Notes under the pieces: generated by a model
Seen by the model: the letters and a program-made list of their open reading frames with translations, nothing else
Told to the model about the DNA's origin: nothing
Database searches by the model: none
Made by a program: the position numbers and the translations under genes
Assembly (NCBI RefSeq): GCF_028009165.1
Contig: NC_079244.1
Span: 4,650,001 to 4,714,000 of the forward strand
DNA from: Akanthomyces muscarius
Lineage: Eukaryota; Ascomycota; Sordariomycetes; Hypocreales; Cordycipitaceae
Direction: 5' to 3'
Length of the DNA stretch: 64,000 nucleotides
Shown: positions 40,742-52,955 of the stretch, piece after piece
Layout of the letters: every line of letters starts with the position of its first letter
Position numbering within the stretch: position 1 is the first letter of the stretch

Positions 40742-41892
40742 TTAAAGGAAATAGTCTGGCAATGCATTCCCGTCACCAGTCTTATCCAGGCCGGGCTGCA
40801 TGTCTTTGACCTGGTCATTCTCCGGCGCCGCCGAAAAAACGTTGAAGAAGCGGTCGCCGTTGACGTTGACCTCGAGCACGCTCGCCATGTTACCGCAGCG
40901 ATAGCAGTAGTTGGGCGCGCTCCAGACCGTGCTCAGACGGTCCTCGTATAGCACCTGGAAGCCTTCTTGGCACAGCTGGTGCGCACGCAGGATATGCGAC
41001 ATGTTGTTGACGGCCAGGAATTTCTTGACTACCTGGGCGCCAAAGGTGTAGCCCGCACCGCGAGGGGATAGCGAAAACTCGTCTCGTTCGGGGTCGGGGT
41101 CGGACCATACCAGGTCCGCCATGGGGCCCTCGTGAGGAATCTCGCGGAAGCGGTCAATGATTTTTATCTGGTCAATCGAGTGTATCGACGGAGATAGCCC
41201 TGCCATCATGTCAGCTCTGGGCTGAAATCGTCAGCTCCTGTCGTGCTCATACCTCCGTGGACACAGAATATTTGATTATCAATCACCACGCTCAACGTCA
41301 TAAAGTCAAACATGTCGGTAAAGTAGTGCCACACGTTGGCATTGCCGTATTTTCGAGAACATTCGGTATAAAATCCATATGACTGAGTGACGCCTCGTGA
41401 TTCGTGGTTGCCGCGGATCAGGTGGACGCGCTCGGGGTATCGCAACTTTAAGCAAACAAGCAGGGAAATGGTTTCGACGCTAAACATGCCACGGTCGACA
41501 TAGTCTCCTGCAACGTCATGGTCAGTCCTGGGTGTGCTAGACGCACAGGTAGAGTTGGGGAAATCGTACCTAGAAAAAGATAATTTGTGTCTGGGCAGTA
41601 GCCGCCTATGCGAAAGATTTCGATGAGGTCGTAAAACTGGCCGTGAATGTCGCCGACAACCGTCACGGGGGCCTGAACGTGGACGACATTGCTCTCGCGC
41701 ATGAGCAGCTCCTTTGTCTTGGCGCATATCGCTTCAATGACCGATTCGGCCAGGAGCTCCTTCTTATAGAGGCGCGAGATGCACTCGTCCAAATCGACCG
41801 AGGCTGTCCGAGGGCGTTGTTAGATCCAGCTGCTGCGGAAGCAGGCCGAGGGGTGGGTGGTGGGTGGGCTGCTCACTCGGTAGGCCAGGCAT
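40742..41892 (-). CDS. ppg1: PP2A-like Ser/Thr phosphatase Ppg1
   Basis: Four exons: a 16-base first exon (41892-41877, MPGLP plus one base), 41803-41570, 41507-41253 and 41199-40742; 320 residues. Motifs of the PPP family are complete: GDIHGQF, GDYVDRG (across an exon junction), RGNHESR, and the later HGGLSPS and YRCGN. The form [15 protein letters not shown], the RGAGYTFG block and the [23 protein letters not shown] stretch place it with Ppg1 rather than PP2A, PP4 or Sit4. The C-terminus ends in DYFL, the tail that is methylated in PP2A relatives. It shares a 1.4-kb divergent region with the CCHC gene. Confidence 0.93.
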
Positions 41893-43293
41893 AGTAATCA
41901 GCGCCTCGCGTCGTGGCGGTCACGGCTCGCTGTAGTGTCGACGGCAAACAAGATTCGATCCCAGAGCAAGTCGATTTAGATGTTGGAGTTATAAGCCTGT
42001 CAAACAGCTGTAGCGCAAGGGGGTAGGTAGCTTCGTCGAGGTCGGGCGTGGCGAGATCGGCTCCAGGCAAAGGTCGTGACTGGAGGGGCGCTTTCAGAAA
42101 TAGCCAACATGTTCGGGCGGGCGGGTGCTGGGGATAGCAAAAGGAAGCGGCGGAAGAGAAGCTATCAAGTCGAAGAAGGCATTGTGCCAGCGCAGCGGGC
42201 GTTTCCGGTAAATATGGCACGTAAGCTGCCGTCGACAGGCGCAGAGGATGTTTGGCGGAGCTGTGGCGGGCAACTTTCTGGCGCTGGCTGAGAAATCATC
42301 ACCACGACGGAGTGGGCCCCTAGGTTGAGCTCAGGAAGAGCAGCCAACCGCTGCGCTGCGGCAGCTGTGTTGACCCCGAGCTATTGAGAAGTAGATGATG
42401 GAACAGATACGGATTTAATTATGGGGGATAGAAAGCATGCTTGTACAAGGTTCACACAGGGAAGATGGTAGTTACCTATGCTTTGCTCAATTATAGACAG
42501 CTGTTTAGCGCTCCTCCACACTCCATTTGCCGCTACAGATGGTGAGCCAGCGTTTGTGATTCACCAATTCTCCGATGCACAAACCCAAGCACCGCATAAA
42601 GTGGAAGACTCGCACATGGACTGCGGATATGGGACATGAGACAAAAATAATATACCGACATATATCACGACTTTCAAGTCGACCTGGCCCTGCCTGCTTG
42701 CGCTGCTCCTTGTTGGGTACCTATGAATAAGCTGTCTGCAAGATCGCAAGCCAAACTCAGTACGTGCATGGCCCGTGCGTCAGCACCTCACGTGGGTGGT
42801 CCAACGTCTCATGCACCGAGGCGCTGCTGAGCCAAGCGCCGGCACTCATCAACACCAAACAGGTCACCGCGCCTCGTCTTTCCTGCGCGGTTTTGTGTCG
42901 TTAAGCCCCTCTCCCGCTTGCGAAACTCGCTTGGGGAGGGGTATACTGTGAGATCTGCCGGTGCTTTCGCCGCAGCGCCGGTCAAGGCAACTGCCCGCTT
43001 CCCTGGGCCCGCTCGTGAGTGACACTCATCCAGTCATTACAGGCATCCAACGCTGCTCGCTAACACGATTGCGCTCTTTCAGATTTCAACCAATCCCAAT
43101 CTTCTTTGAACTCCAGCTCGATATACAACCTAAAGACTTGGACTTGTACCTCTTACTTTATCGTTAACAACATCTTTAACGCGAGACACGCCATTGATCC
43201 TCATGGCGACGCCCTAATACGCGGCGTACACAGTCACAACTTTGAGACGGCTTTTATAAAGCGGATTTGCTGAAACACTCTAGTCTTGCCAAA
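41893..43293. other. divergent promoter region, Ppg1 and CCHC gene
   Basis: 1.4 kb without a recognisable gene. Several short open frames on both strands lack conserved motifs. The CCHC side has pyrimidine-rich stretches near 43070-43160. Confidence 0.5.
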
Positions 43294-45188
43294 ATGACCC
43301 ATCAAGTCGCGACCCAGTCCAGTCGCCCCGAGGAGCCGCAGTGTTATAACTGCGGTGGCATGGGACACTGGGCTGTCGCCTGTCCAGAGCCAACACGCGA
43401 GACACCAGCGTAAGACGGTTTCCACTTGGCTCTAGTCCATATACTAATGTCTCTCACAGCGGACTTGCGGCTTGGAGAACTGCCTCTGCGACGCGACCCG
43501 GAAGCGGCCGCGCGCAACAGAGTGACGGTAGAAAGTCTAAAGGGCCCATCATCACCAAGTACGGTCCTCCACCACCTCCCGCAGGCTATGGTGCGCATTA
43601 TCCGCCGCCTCCAGGATATCCTCCACCGCCTCATTCTTACCCTGCGCCGCCGCCGCAACCTCCTCCGTATCCTCCGCAATACCATTATCCTCCAGGCCAA
43701 GGGCAACCACCGCCACCCGTTCCACCCAACCATGGACAGCATCACTACCCGCCTCCGTCTTACCCTCCGCCTTCTGAATCTTATCCTGCGCAGCATCCAC
43801 GGCCGTCATATCCAAGGCCGTCGCAAGAATATGGCACAGCGACGGGAGTGCCGCAAAGCTACGGCGGTTATCCGTACCCGGCACAAGACAGCCAGCAGTT
43901 TGTTGCACCACGGCCAGCTTACAGCGGATCATACGCACAAGGGTCTGCCAACGGCCAGAAACGCCATCCTCAGCGACCACAGCCGCTTCACAGAAGCTCT
44001 GCTTCATCGCCGCCCAAGCCTCAAGCTCCCAAGGTGGCGTCTTCTCCGCCAAAGCCAGCCGCGTCCTCTCCTCCTGCGCCCATCACTCATGCGCTACCAC
44101 CAAAACCGCCAAAGAGTGTGCATGAGATTGACCACGGGCGCGATCAAAGAAATAACAAACGAAAGCACGACCAGCAAAACAGACCCAAGGACATAAAGGA
44201 GCACCATCCTGGGCGACATCATGGAAGCCCCAAAGCTATACCGGTCATCCATAACCACAATCAGGGCAATACAAATGGTCAACATCAGCAAGGGGCTCAA
44301 AATCGGCAAGGAAAACAAGGCAGTAATAGGAGACGCTCTTCTGCGGGTAACCAGGGGTCGAATCAACCCCCGATGCAACGGCAACTGTCAAAGGATTCGC
44401 TCAATGAGCGTACGCCAAGCGCACAACGGTCACCCCACGCCAATGCCGAGGGTCGCAGAAGAAGCAGCAATAGCGAGCAAACCCATGGACGCGCCAACCA
44501 TAGTAAACCCGGCGATGGAATCAGACGAGACTCTCATACGCCAAAAGCAGTTGAGAAGACTCCCACACTCCTTCAAAGTATCCCGTCGCTGCCGCCAAAG
44601 CCCGTCACAGTAGTGGAAGCACATGTTCTGAAACCAACAGACGAACATGCCACCTCTGCCTTTTCCAATTCCTCAAAACTATCTGAGAGGAACGTCCGTA
44701 GCATCAACGGACACAAGGATCGGGACAATGACGACAGAAGCTCCACCGCGAGGAACAGAACGAAATCCGAGTCATCGGTGCAAGACGATGTTGAGGGTGA
44801 TGGCCGGCCACCCAAGAGATTCCGACGCAGCAGTCGAGACCGATCGCGGAGCACCAGCAGAAATCGAGACATTGACGATCTGCCGCCTCTAGATCGACGA
44901 AGGTCGCGCTCACTGCAGCGACGTTCTAGCCCTTCTCGTTCGCCCCGATCAAGAACCTCATCAGTCTCAAGCCGGTCCTCAGATCTCAACTCACTTGAAG
45001 CAGAGCTGCTTGGAGTTTCGGCCCGCAGGCCTTCGACAGACTCGGAGGCGCGGCGCCGGCCAGAGAGAATTGCTCCCCCCAAGGCGAAGCGTCGCAAGCC
45101 TACCAATTCGGCCTTTAGGTAAGCCTCTACTATTTATTATGGCCCAACCCTATCAGCCAGCTAATGCAACTATAGTCGCCGATGGTAA
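43294..45188 (+). CDS. zinc-knuckle (CCHC) protein with Pro-rich and RS-like regions
   Basis: Three exons: 43294-43409, 43460-45118 and a 13-base last exon 45176-45188; 595 residues. One zinc knuckle, CYNCGGMGHWAVAC, sits at residues 17-30. Then comes a Pro/Tyr/Gly/His-rich region (about 65-190, many PPP and YPPP units), a basic Gln/Asn/His-rich middle, and an Arg/Ser-rich part (RRSSRDRSRSTSRNRD, RRRSRSLQRRSSPSRSPRSR). The composition suggests an RNA-binding or splicing-associated nuclear protein. Without the last intron the frame would end at a TAA three codons earlier. The 57-base intron (45119-45175, with a CTAAT branch) gives a SRRW ending, which I recall as common in orthologues. No domain beyond the knuckle is recognised. 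Confidence 0.8.
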
Positions 45189-45677
45189 ACAGCCTCGGAC
45201 TACATGTGGGCCGTTTGTCCAGACACAGCTTCCTCCGTTGATACCCAGGCACTTTTACTTTTCTTTTTGTGGGAAAGGCTATTTGATATCGATATTCAGA
45301 CCCGCTCCTGGTGGCGAATATTGGGGAATTTTCAAAGCAACTTTGCACCATTTCCATTCCCCTTGTCTTGCATGTTTTTAATGGTTCCTGCAATTCTGGT
45401 ATAAAGATTCTGGCGTTGATGGCTGTCAAATACCGCGATACACTTTAGCATAACAATGAAATCTTTCTGTGTTGAAGCCGGGGTCGCAAAGATGGTGAAG
45501 ACACATGTTGAAGGAATAAGTTTGTGGATTGACTAAGCAAAAGGGAAAAAAAACTACTTGACAAATAGCTAACGACTCAAGGAAAATTACAGTATATGCG
45601 GCAAATCATGTTGCTTCTCACAGCGAAGCTCTATTACTCAAAAGGTTGACAAGGTCCAATGGTTGGGGGCCCAAATT
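45189..45677. other. convergent 3' region
   Basis: 3' UTR sequence between the CCHC and Egh16-like genes. Nothing else seen. Confidence 0.5.
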
Positions 45678-46816
45678 TTACTGCTGCTGCTGCTGCTGCT
45701 CCAGGAGCTCGTCGTCATCCTCCTCCTCCTCGTCGGCCTGGGCGTAGTCGGGCTCGGGGACGGCCTCGCGGACAATCTCCATGCGCTTCTTGAGGCGGTA
45801 GGCGATGGCGCGCTTGCGGGCGGTGGCGTTTTGGGTAAAGGCAGCCGAGCCGCCAAAGGGGCCGGCGCCGGCGCCGTTGCGGACGCGGACGATGCAGACG
45901 TTCTTGGCGTCGCCGACGGTGCCCTCGCAGGTCATGCCGGCGGGCATCTTGACCTGCAGGGGGAAGTCGGTGTTTGTGGCGAGGGAGAGGCCCTGGATGC
46001 CGAGGCCGGGGACGTCCTGGACGACGTCGGCCTTTTGGAAGGCGCTGGCGTCCTTGCCGCCCGAGGTGCCGTCGACGTCGGCCGTCAGGGGGCCGGCGCC
46101 GTCCTGGTTGATCTGGCGGTAGACCATGCTGACGACGCCGTTGCTGTCCGAGGTGGGCAGGCCCTGCGAGGTGCCCATGCCGGCCGTGTCGGCGACCATG
46201 CTCTCGGCCTTGAGGTTGCTCTTGGTGCCGCCGCCGCCGCCGGCACCGCCGAGGAGGCCGCCGAGGCCGCCGGCTGCACCGCCTTTCTTGGCACCGCCGG
46301 CTGCACCACCAGCGCCGCCGGCAGCACCGCCGGCACCGCCGAGGAGGCCGCCAAAGAGCTGGCTGAGCTGGCGCTTGCGTTCCTCGTGGCGCTTGGCCGC
46401 GCCGGCGGGGAGGCCGCTGAGGTCGTCCTCCTGGCCGACGGCGCCCGAGGCGCCGTTGTTCTTGGGCGAGGTGTTGCTGGCGCCCATGAAGCGGGCAATG
46501 TTGACGGCGGGGTCGACGGGGCCGGTGCCCTGGGTCTTGCCCAGAGGGCTCTTTTGCATGTCGCGGTTGCGGATGATGGAGGTGTCGGCCTGCGAGCCGC
46601 AGCCGTTGGAGGAGCAATCGCGAGGAGTGCCGTCAGTGACTGGTGGAATGTGGTTAGCAGGGCTTCTTGTGGGATTGAGACGAGCTGTGGGTGTGGGAGT
46701 AGGTACGTACTGCTCAGACCGGGCATCATGACGCCGTTGTCACCCTTGATCATGGTGACGACCCCGTGGGCCGAAGCCACGGAGACGAGGGCAGCGTAGG
46801 CAAAGGCGTAGCGCAT
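45678..46816 (-). CDS. Egh16/Gas1/Mas3-like secreted protein
   Basis: Two exons, 46816-46711 and 46639-45678 (GTACGT donor), 355 residues. The signal peptide MRYAFAYAALVSVASA is followed directly by His17-Gly, so the mature protein would start with histidine. The Egh16-like family (GEgh16, Magnaporthe Gas1/Mas3, appressorium-associated) is recognised from HGVVTMIKGDNGVMMPGL, PRDCSSNGCGSQADTSIIR and the later SDSNGVVSMVYRQINQDGAG and MTCEGTVGDAKNVCIVRVRN blocks. An inserted Gly/Ala-rich low-complexity stretch covers about residues 132-172, after basic KRHEERKR. The C-terminal tail is acidic (DEEEEDDDELLE) and ends in six Gln coded by a CAG array. Family members are secreted during host or surface contact. 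Strong GC bias in the repeat region. Confidence 0.88.
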
Positions 46817-47036
46817 TTTGAATTGTGGAGGAAGGGGGTGGGTATATTGTGTTTTTAAGAAGAGAGAAAAGACTGTGTCAAGGAAAAAAAAAAGATTGTT
46901 TAGTAAGACAGAAGAATACCAGAGCCACCAGGGCTAATTCGAAGAATGTAGAGAAGAAGAGAGGAGGAAGAGGCTGTGAGCTGTGAGTCTGAATGAGCAA
47001 GAAAGAGAATGTTGACAACGTGGAAGAATCCATTGA

Positions 47037-47044
47037 TTTATATA
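47037..47044 (-). promoter_or_regulatory. TATA box of the Egh16-like gene
   Basis: TATATAAA on the minus strand, about 220 bases before the ATG at 46816. Suits a strongly induced gene; the transcription start is not known. Confidence 0.45.
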
Positions 47045-48581
47045 GAGCCGGCCCCGTTGGGCTCGATTAGATGAGAGATAGGGGCGGTGGCCTGTGAAGC
47101 AAAACATGTCGAGGCCAAGACGGGAAGCATCTCCGGCTCCGGGCGACGATGAGGGGGGAGGCAACCCGTTGCCGATGCAGGCTGCAAAGGGGAGACTTTT
47201 TCTGCGACGAGTTTCGAAGGTGGGTGTTGATGTTTTCACGGAGCGGTTCTGGCTCAGGGAAGCCTTGGTGTGGTTACAGCAAGTGGTATTCTTCGTCTTC
47301 TTCTCCTTTGGGGTTCGTTTCGAGACGCAGAGTGGGGCACCGGGCAGCGTGGGTACACGATAGTTACCCACACTGGCCCGGCGACGCAGGGCAGGGCTGT
47401 GTGAACGATGGAAATCGATGTGTGTAGGAAGTCTTCTGCCCTGAAACTGGAGAATTGGATCTGACAGGTTGATGTGGCGCCCGAGTCATGCTTCTTTTGG
47501 CATGACGGATGCACACTCTCCCGGGGAACCTGGGCCTTGGTTGTGCATCACCGTGAACCGCCGACGAATTGGGCCTTGCACCAGCGGTTACTATCCGAAT
47601 CTATGCGCAAGTGAACCTGATTTTCCTTGGATTTTTTTTTCCCCTCTTCTTATCTTGTCTTGTAGCCGAGCAGAAGGAAGCCGGTGCTGTTCTGCGGTGG
47701 GTATGGGAGCGAGGAGGAGGGGGTGTTGCCAAATCTGGGGTTTCGTTTTGAAGCCTGTGATGAAACCTGCACTAGGGGGTTTGGTGATACTGCTGCAGGG
47801 AACAAAACAGAAACGACGGTGAAGAAAAAGTGGCGAGAGACTGTAAATACAAGATTCCATTCAAGCTTCTAGCATTGATCATTGGATTGCAGCTGGCCAT
47901 TGTAGATTTGAGCCTGCAGGATGATAGGCCCTCATGTTTAATTGCACGGGGAGATGAGCTAGGGTGGCATGCAGATGGTGGCACGAGCAAGGAAACAAGG
48001 TGATACTGTTGCATTGTCCCATTTCTGCAGCGCAGTAGTCTTGTAGCGAGGGATACATGCTACGTGTGACAGGTAGAATGGTGGAATAAAGCCGCGGTAA
48101 ATTTAGAAAAGGGCGTCATTAGCTGCATGAGCCTTGTCGAGAGCACTAGATTAGTGTCGATGCATTTTCTCCGAGAAACTTACATGCGCGTTACTAGACA
48201 GATGCACTAACTAGTCTGTACCACCAAAGCACCTACACTGACGGAGTGTCTATTGATTGATTTTCCAAAAATTTATAATCAATGACTTGAATGGTGGCCA
48301 AAACTTTCATGTTAAAACTACCGTCGTTGTAGAGGCTTGGCTTTTTATAAATCACCCTGCATTCGTGTAAGCGCGCCCACCCAGCGATGCAGGCAACTTT
48401 TCGGCGAACCCGCCAAACACACCAAGCGAATATGAAATGATGTGCAGCCATGTGTTCGACCTACAGAACAAATCCTATCAAATTATGCGTTTTGCATGAC
48501 ATGGTTCCCTGTCACGGAAAAAGAAGCCCAAAATAGCGCCGACGCAGAGAATGGTTCCAGGCGGGCAGGCAGAGCTGGGCT

Positions 48582-48599
48582 GGGGGGGGGGGGGGGGGG
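48582..48599 (+). repeat. homopolymer run G18
   Basis: Eighteen consecutive G in non-coding DNA; length is prone to sequencing error and strain variation. Confidence 0.85.
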
Positions 48600-49587
48600 T
48601 CTGAAACGCCAACCTGTCGCGGTCGCTGTTTCTGCTTTCCAAGCTTCACGTATAACACGGGGTCGTTCTGCCTCACCTGCGCCGATCGTTTTTTTTTTTT
48701 CGCTTCTTCACAGCGGAACAGATTTTCATGGCATAGAGCACATCAGTGATTTGTTTCTCCTTGGAATCATTGCAAAAATAAAATTACAATGCAAGACCGT
48801 GCCTGGAATTGACTGGATCTTTCGTCGTCTACATCTTCCTCCGAGTGCCGGCTGTGGGGCACGGAGCTCGTCTTGATTCCACCGGCTCCGTGACAAGGGA
48901 GAGTTTCCAACCACCACCTCGGAACGGAACAGAACAAACCCCCAAGGGGAACACGGGAACGAGTAAAGGGTTCCAGCAAGATTGCCGTCGCCTGCGGAAC
49001 CTTTATTTTTAGAGCGCTGCAATCCCTCCCCCCCGTTTAGGCCGGCCGTGTCTCGAACATGATTCGCAACGCGCATATAAACAAGGAGCGGCGCTTATTA
49101 CCCACCCATGGCTATATAGCACCGCCCGCATAGCGCTGCCCGGGCTGAAGCTGGAGCGTGGTTTTCCCTTTTTATTCCCAGCTCCAGTTTTGGCATTTCT
49201 GTTGCCCTCAGAAATAGCCATGAAACACGTCTCGCAGCCTGTCCTTTTCTCTTTCCTTGAATATCGGAGAATTGCTTCTGTCCGAATATCCCCCCGCCCC
49301 CCGCCCTCCCGTAACAGGCGCGTGCAATTCGCTGCGTCAATGTTCAGATCATGCAGACTTGGGGAAAAAATAATGCGAGGGAATGAAAAAACAAAGCAGT
49401 GAAAAATTCGTATGGATGCGGTAGAATGACATTACACTACAGACGATTTCCAGTTCCGTCCCTCTATCCAATCTCGCCCCATTACATCATCCTCCGGTCC
49501 TTTCTATAAATCAAAAAGCCAAACGCCATACTAAAAAGAGGCGAGGAAAAGAAAAAGACAAAATATCCCAGTCCCAACTTTTCCGAT

Positions 49588-51363
49588 TTATACAATCAGG
49601 TTCTCAAATCCCATTTCCTTCAGCCCTTGCAGCCAATTAACATCCTCATCTTCTGGCCGCGTGTCCTGCATCTGCCAAGTCGCCTTGAGCATCTCAATAG
49701 CACCAAAAACATAGCCCCAGGGACACACTTTCCAAATCTCCATCAATCGAGTCAGTGTCCACATCCGTTTCTCCGTATCTCGCGTTTCGGCGCCCGCGAT
49801 AAACGTCGGCCAAGACGACGCTTTAAAGTACGGGTCCTGCTCGCTAATCTGCGACAGGTGACTCAGAATGTCGTCGACCAGAAAGTACTTGTTCACGGCC
49901 CCTACGGCCCGAGCCAGCGGTACTGCCTGCAAGATGTAGAGACAGACGGCAGAGCGATGCGCCGACGCCACGTGGATGCGACTTTCGATGTCCGTCACGT
50001 TGGAAGCCTGCTGAAGCTGCATCGCCCACGCTGTAATATCAAAATCGAGCGCTTCGTCAATCAGCTTGAGCGCCTGGTCCGCAACACCGAGGGTCCAGTC
50101 TGTACATGGCGGCTCATAAGAGAGCTGCGAGGCCGATAATATAATTTGCAAGATTTCTGACGGGCACGACAGGTAGCTGTTGACCTCGGTCCTCTTCAAC
50201 ACCGGCAAGAGTTCAAAGGCGTAGTGAGTAATTTGGGCCGCCCAAGGTCCAGTGGCCAGTGTCGAGCCCAATATGTGGTAGCTGTTGCAAATTAGCCTCA
50301 ATGTGTATAATAAGCCCTTCCGTTAACTACTTACATGAAGCAGTCCGCCACAACACAGTCCCGGAGCTTCCGACTAGTTGCATCCCTCGGCTTCGTCGCG
50401 GTCAGGAGAGCCAGCACGTTGCTGGCGCCAGCCAGATGCGCCTTCCAGCTCTTTGCATCTCCTCGCTCAAGATCAATCAAGTCAAATTTGACGAAAAAGT
50501 GCATCGCTGCCAGAGTCACTTCGCTTCCTGCCGGGTCCAGTGTGTCAAGGACCCCGCGAAGGTGGCCCATGGCCTTTTGTTTGGCCGTAAGAGCATCAAT
50601 CACGGCTGAGCGAGACACTAAATCCCTAGAGCGAAGCTGAGCCAGGTAGCCACCGGGGTCAGATATGCCAGTTGAGAGCGGCGTATTGGGGCTGAAGCTG
50701 TTGGCCCAGTGCAGAGCCGACGTAGCAACAATGATATTCAGCAACAGAGGATTTTTCCGGGTCAGCGGAATGAGCTCTCGGAACGGGTTGGTCCCTGGTC
50801 CGTCGCGAGCAACCAGGTCCTGGCAGACTCTGTTGGCAACTGTTCGCAGTGTTAGTGTCGGTTGAATCGCGAGCTCAAGGCAACTCAAGCTTACAATGAG
50901 CAAGGTAGCCCCTCGAGTTTCGATCCAGATCTTGAAAAATGGGATCAGTCAACTGACTCGGCGCAAGGTACGCGCCATGGCTTCCCGGTTGCTGCTGATT
51001 ACTGCTCGGCGGAGACGGCATTGCAGCGTCGACATCGTGCTGGGCACCTGTACCCGTGGTTATAGCGCGCTGGCGGTCTGGAACGGCGCCCATGTCCGCT
51101 GGCGCCAACTGCGGTGGACCGCTGTGGAGGACCAGGCTGGGGTGCCCCGCAACACCATGATTTTCGCCCTGGGCCGTCCGCCTGGCTCCTGGCGATGGCT
51201 TCACCTTGCCCTGCGCATCAATGCCTTCGGTCCACACATAGACCTTTCCGTAGCCTAGGCATTCCTGCCCAGTAATGGTGCACTTGTTGCATGTTGGCCA
51301 CGAGCGGTCACAGCGAAGACGCCGGCGACGACAATTGTGGCAGGGTTTGTTGTTTTGCGGCAT
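49588..51363 (-). CDS. Zn(II)2Cys6 transcription factor with fungal_trans_2 domain
   Basis: Three exons: 51363-50895, 50839-50335 and 50281-49588; 555 residues. The binuclear zinc cluster is at residues 8-35: CHNCRRRRLRCD, then CNKC and a final Cys with CX2CX6CX6CX2CX6C spacing. It is followed by LGYGKVYVW, a signature of the ARCA-like subgroup. A Pro/Gln/Ser linker separates it from the middle-homology region (YLAHFANRVCQDLVARDG, LLLNIIVATSALHWAN, TLAAMHFFVKFDL) that matches the fungal-specific domain PF11951. The C-terminal half is helical. It binds DNA in the nucleus and regulates unknown genes. It lies more than 10 kb beyond the cluster edge, so a link to the PKS is not supported. Introns of 55 and 53 bases carry GTAAG donors. 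Confidence 0.92.
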
Positions 51364-52955
51364 AGACCAGGGAGTTTAGCGCCTCGTGGCGACGCGCAGG
51401 CTGATCAAACAGCGACGCCAAGGGGCCCCAGGAATCTCGTGAGCGGGAGGGTTTGAGGCTGGCTTTGCCGGTCGGGGAGGGTGGGATAGAGCACGAGCAG
51501 GAGCACGGTCGCGAGAGGGACAGCGGCGGTTGCTGTGTTGGACGCGCTCAACAGTGCATGAACAGCATGGCTGTCGGGCTTCGAGGAGTCGGTTGTTACA
51601 CGTCTGTCTTCTGTCGATGGCCCAACGGCGCGGCGGATGACGGCACTTGGTTGCGTCAGGGTTGCGTCGATGGAAGGAGCAGGAAAGTTGACGGGCCAAG
51701 GAGGGAACCTGGGTGGTGAGGAGCAAAAGGACCGGTGCCACTTGGTAGCTCAAAATGGAGCCGCGAGCGCCCAAACGCTTGCGAAAGAAAGATGAGGCTT
51801 GACTAAGTGAGGCGGCAGTAAAATTGAGGAAGTTGACAAAATGAGCTCGGTAGCTCGACCGGGGCTGCTTGGACAAATTAAACAGGCACTGGGTGGCGGG
51901 TGGCTGCCCGGTGGCAAGGTGCGCTTCCGAGAGGGGGACTGGTGAGAGTCGGCGATACGACAAACAGAAGAAAAAAAGTTGCTCCCTCCAACTCCAAACA
52001 TCTTTTTCCCATCTTAAATATCCCCTCTTCACTGTCCAGCCTCCGTATCTCACTATTGCGTCTTCCGTCCGCGTACAAATACTCGCTGCCTTGTCCGTTC
52101 TTTACGCTGACCCTCTCCCCATCCCGCACAATGTCACGATGCGCAAGGACTGGTCCACGAACATGTTTGCTCCGAAGTCCTAGGTCTGTCTTGTTGCATT
52201 CCCCACTTGGCACCTGCTGACACTTCCATCTATAATGTGACCTAGGTATGCGGGCATGAACCGGCTGCTTTTTCGTCCTCAGCTCGTCGCCACAAGCTCA
52301 TTCATTCCAAGGGTGCACAGCCTGTGGTGGGACCTTGGTGCTAATTGGACCCCGAACTGGCCGAAAAGCTTGTCCGGCCTGGAACGCTCCATCCAGAGGC
52401 CACACCGTCTCCAAAAGAGGAAATCAACTGTGCACTGGCGTCGACGCCAACGTTTTGTTCCATGCGACAATGGCGACTGCGACTTTTTTTTTTTTTTTTT
52501 TTTTGCGTGATTGCACAATGCCGCGGTCGACGGGACATTCTACAGAATCGCACACCAGCATTCGAAGCCCCGAGAAGCCATCCGCAGAGCTATAGCCGTC
52601 GCGTCGGTTGCTACCCGCACGTCTTACCCTGAACAAACTCTAAGAGATGCGTATACAGTACTCAGCACTGTATCACCAACCTGCACCACAACCCGACTCG
52701 TTCCCGCCGTGGCTGTCCAGACAAGCTGAGATGGCGCGCATCTATTCGAGCCGCCACTCACAGCCTTTGATTAGTGTTTCTTCAGCTACCGTATTCTCCG
52801 CAGCCCTTCTTCTGTTGTCCGCTGTCGGATCCTTAAATTGCGCGGCCCACTTGATATGTGTTGGGGTGCGCCGTGTGGTGCGTTCGGAGGTGCGGTGAAG
52901 CCCTGAGCGCCACATAAACCGAAATAATGTCGCCGAATGACATCCAGTCCAACAA
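51364..52955. other. intergenic, 1.6 kb
   Basis: Promoter of the Zn2Cys6 gene, then gene-poor DNA with a T21 run (52484-52504) up to the tRNA. Open frames here lack motifs. Confidence 0.5.
52484..52504 (+). repeat. homopolymer run T21
   Basis: Twenty-one consecutive T in non-coding DNA. Confidence 0.8.

Larger units (their letters stand above)
46817..49587. other. long intergenic region, 2.8 kb
   Basis: Upstream region of the Egh16-like gene and 3' region of the Zn2Cys6 gene. Contains a run of 18 G (48582-48599) and scattered short open frames. No gene, tRNA or transposon signature recognised. Confidence 0.5.

Noticed and set aside
43426..44196. 256-codon open frame overlapping the CCHC gene
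   Set aside because: Other frame of the same exon; starts inside the first intron and has Arg/Leu composition typical of a shadow of Pro/His-rich codons.
45663..46799. 378-codon Gly/Ala-rich open frame on the plus strand
   Set aside because: Antisense to the Egh16-like gene; generated by its GC-rich Gly/Ala repeats.
49588..51363. Zn2Cys6 factor as regulator of the PKS cluster
   Set aside because: It is more than 10 kb from the cluster edge with several housekeeping genes between; nothing in sequence supports a link.
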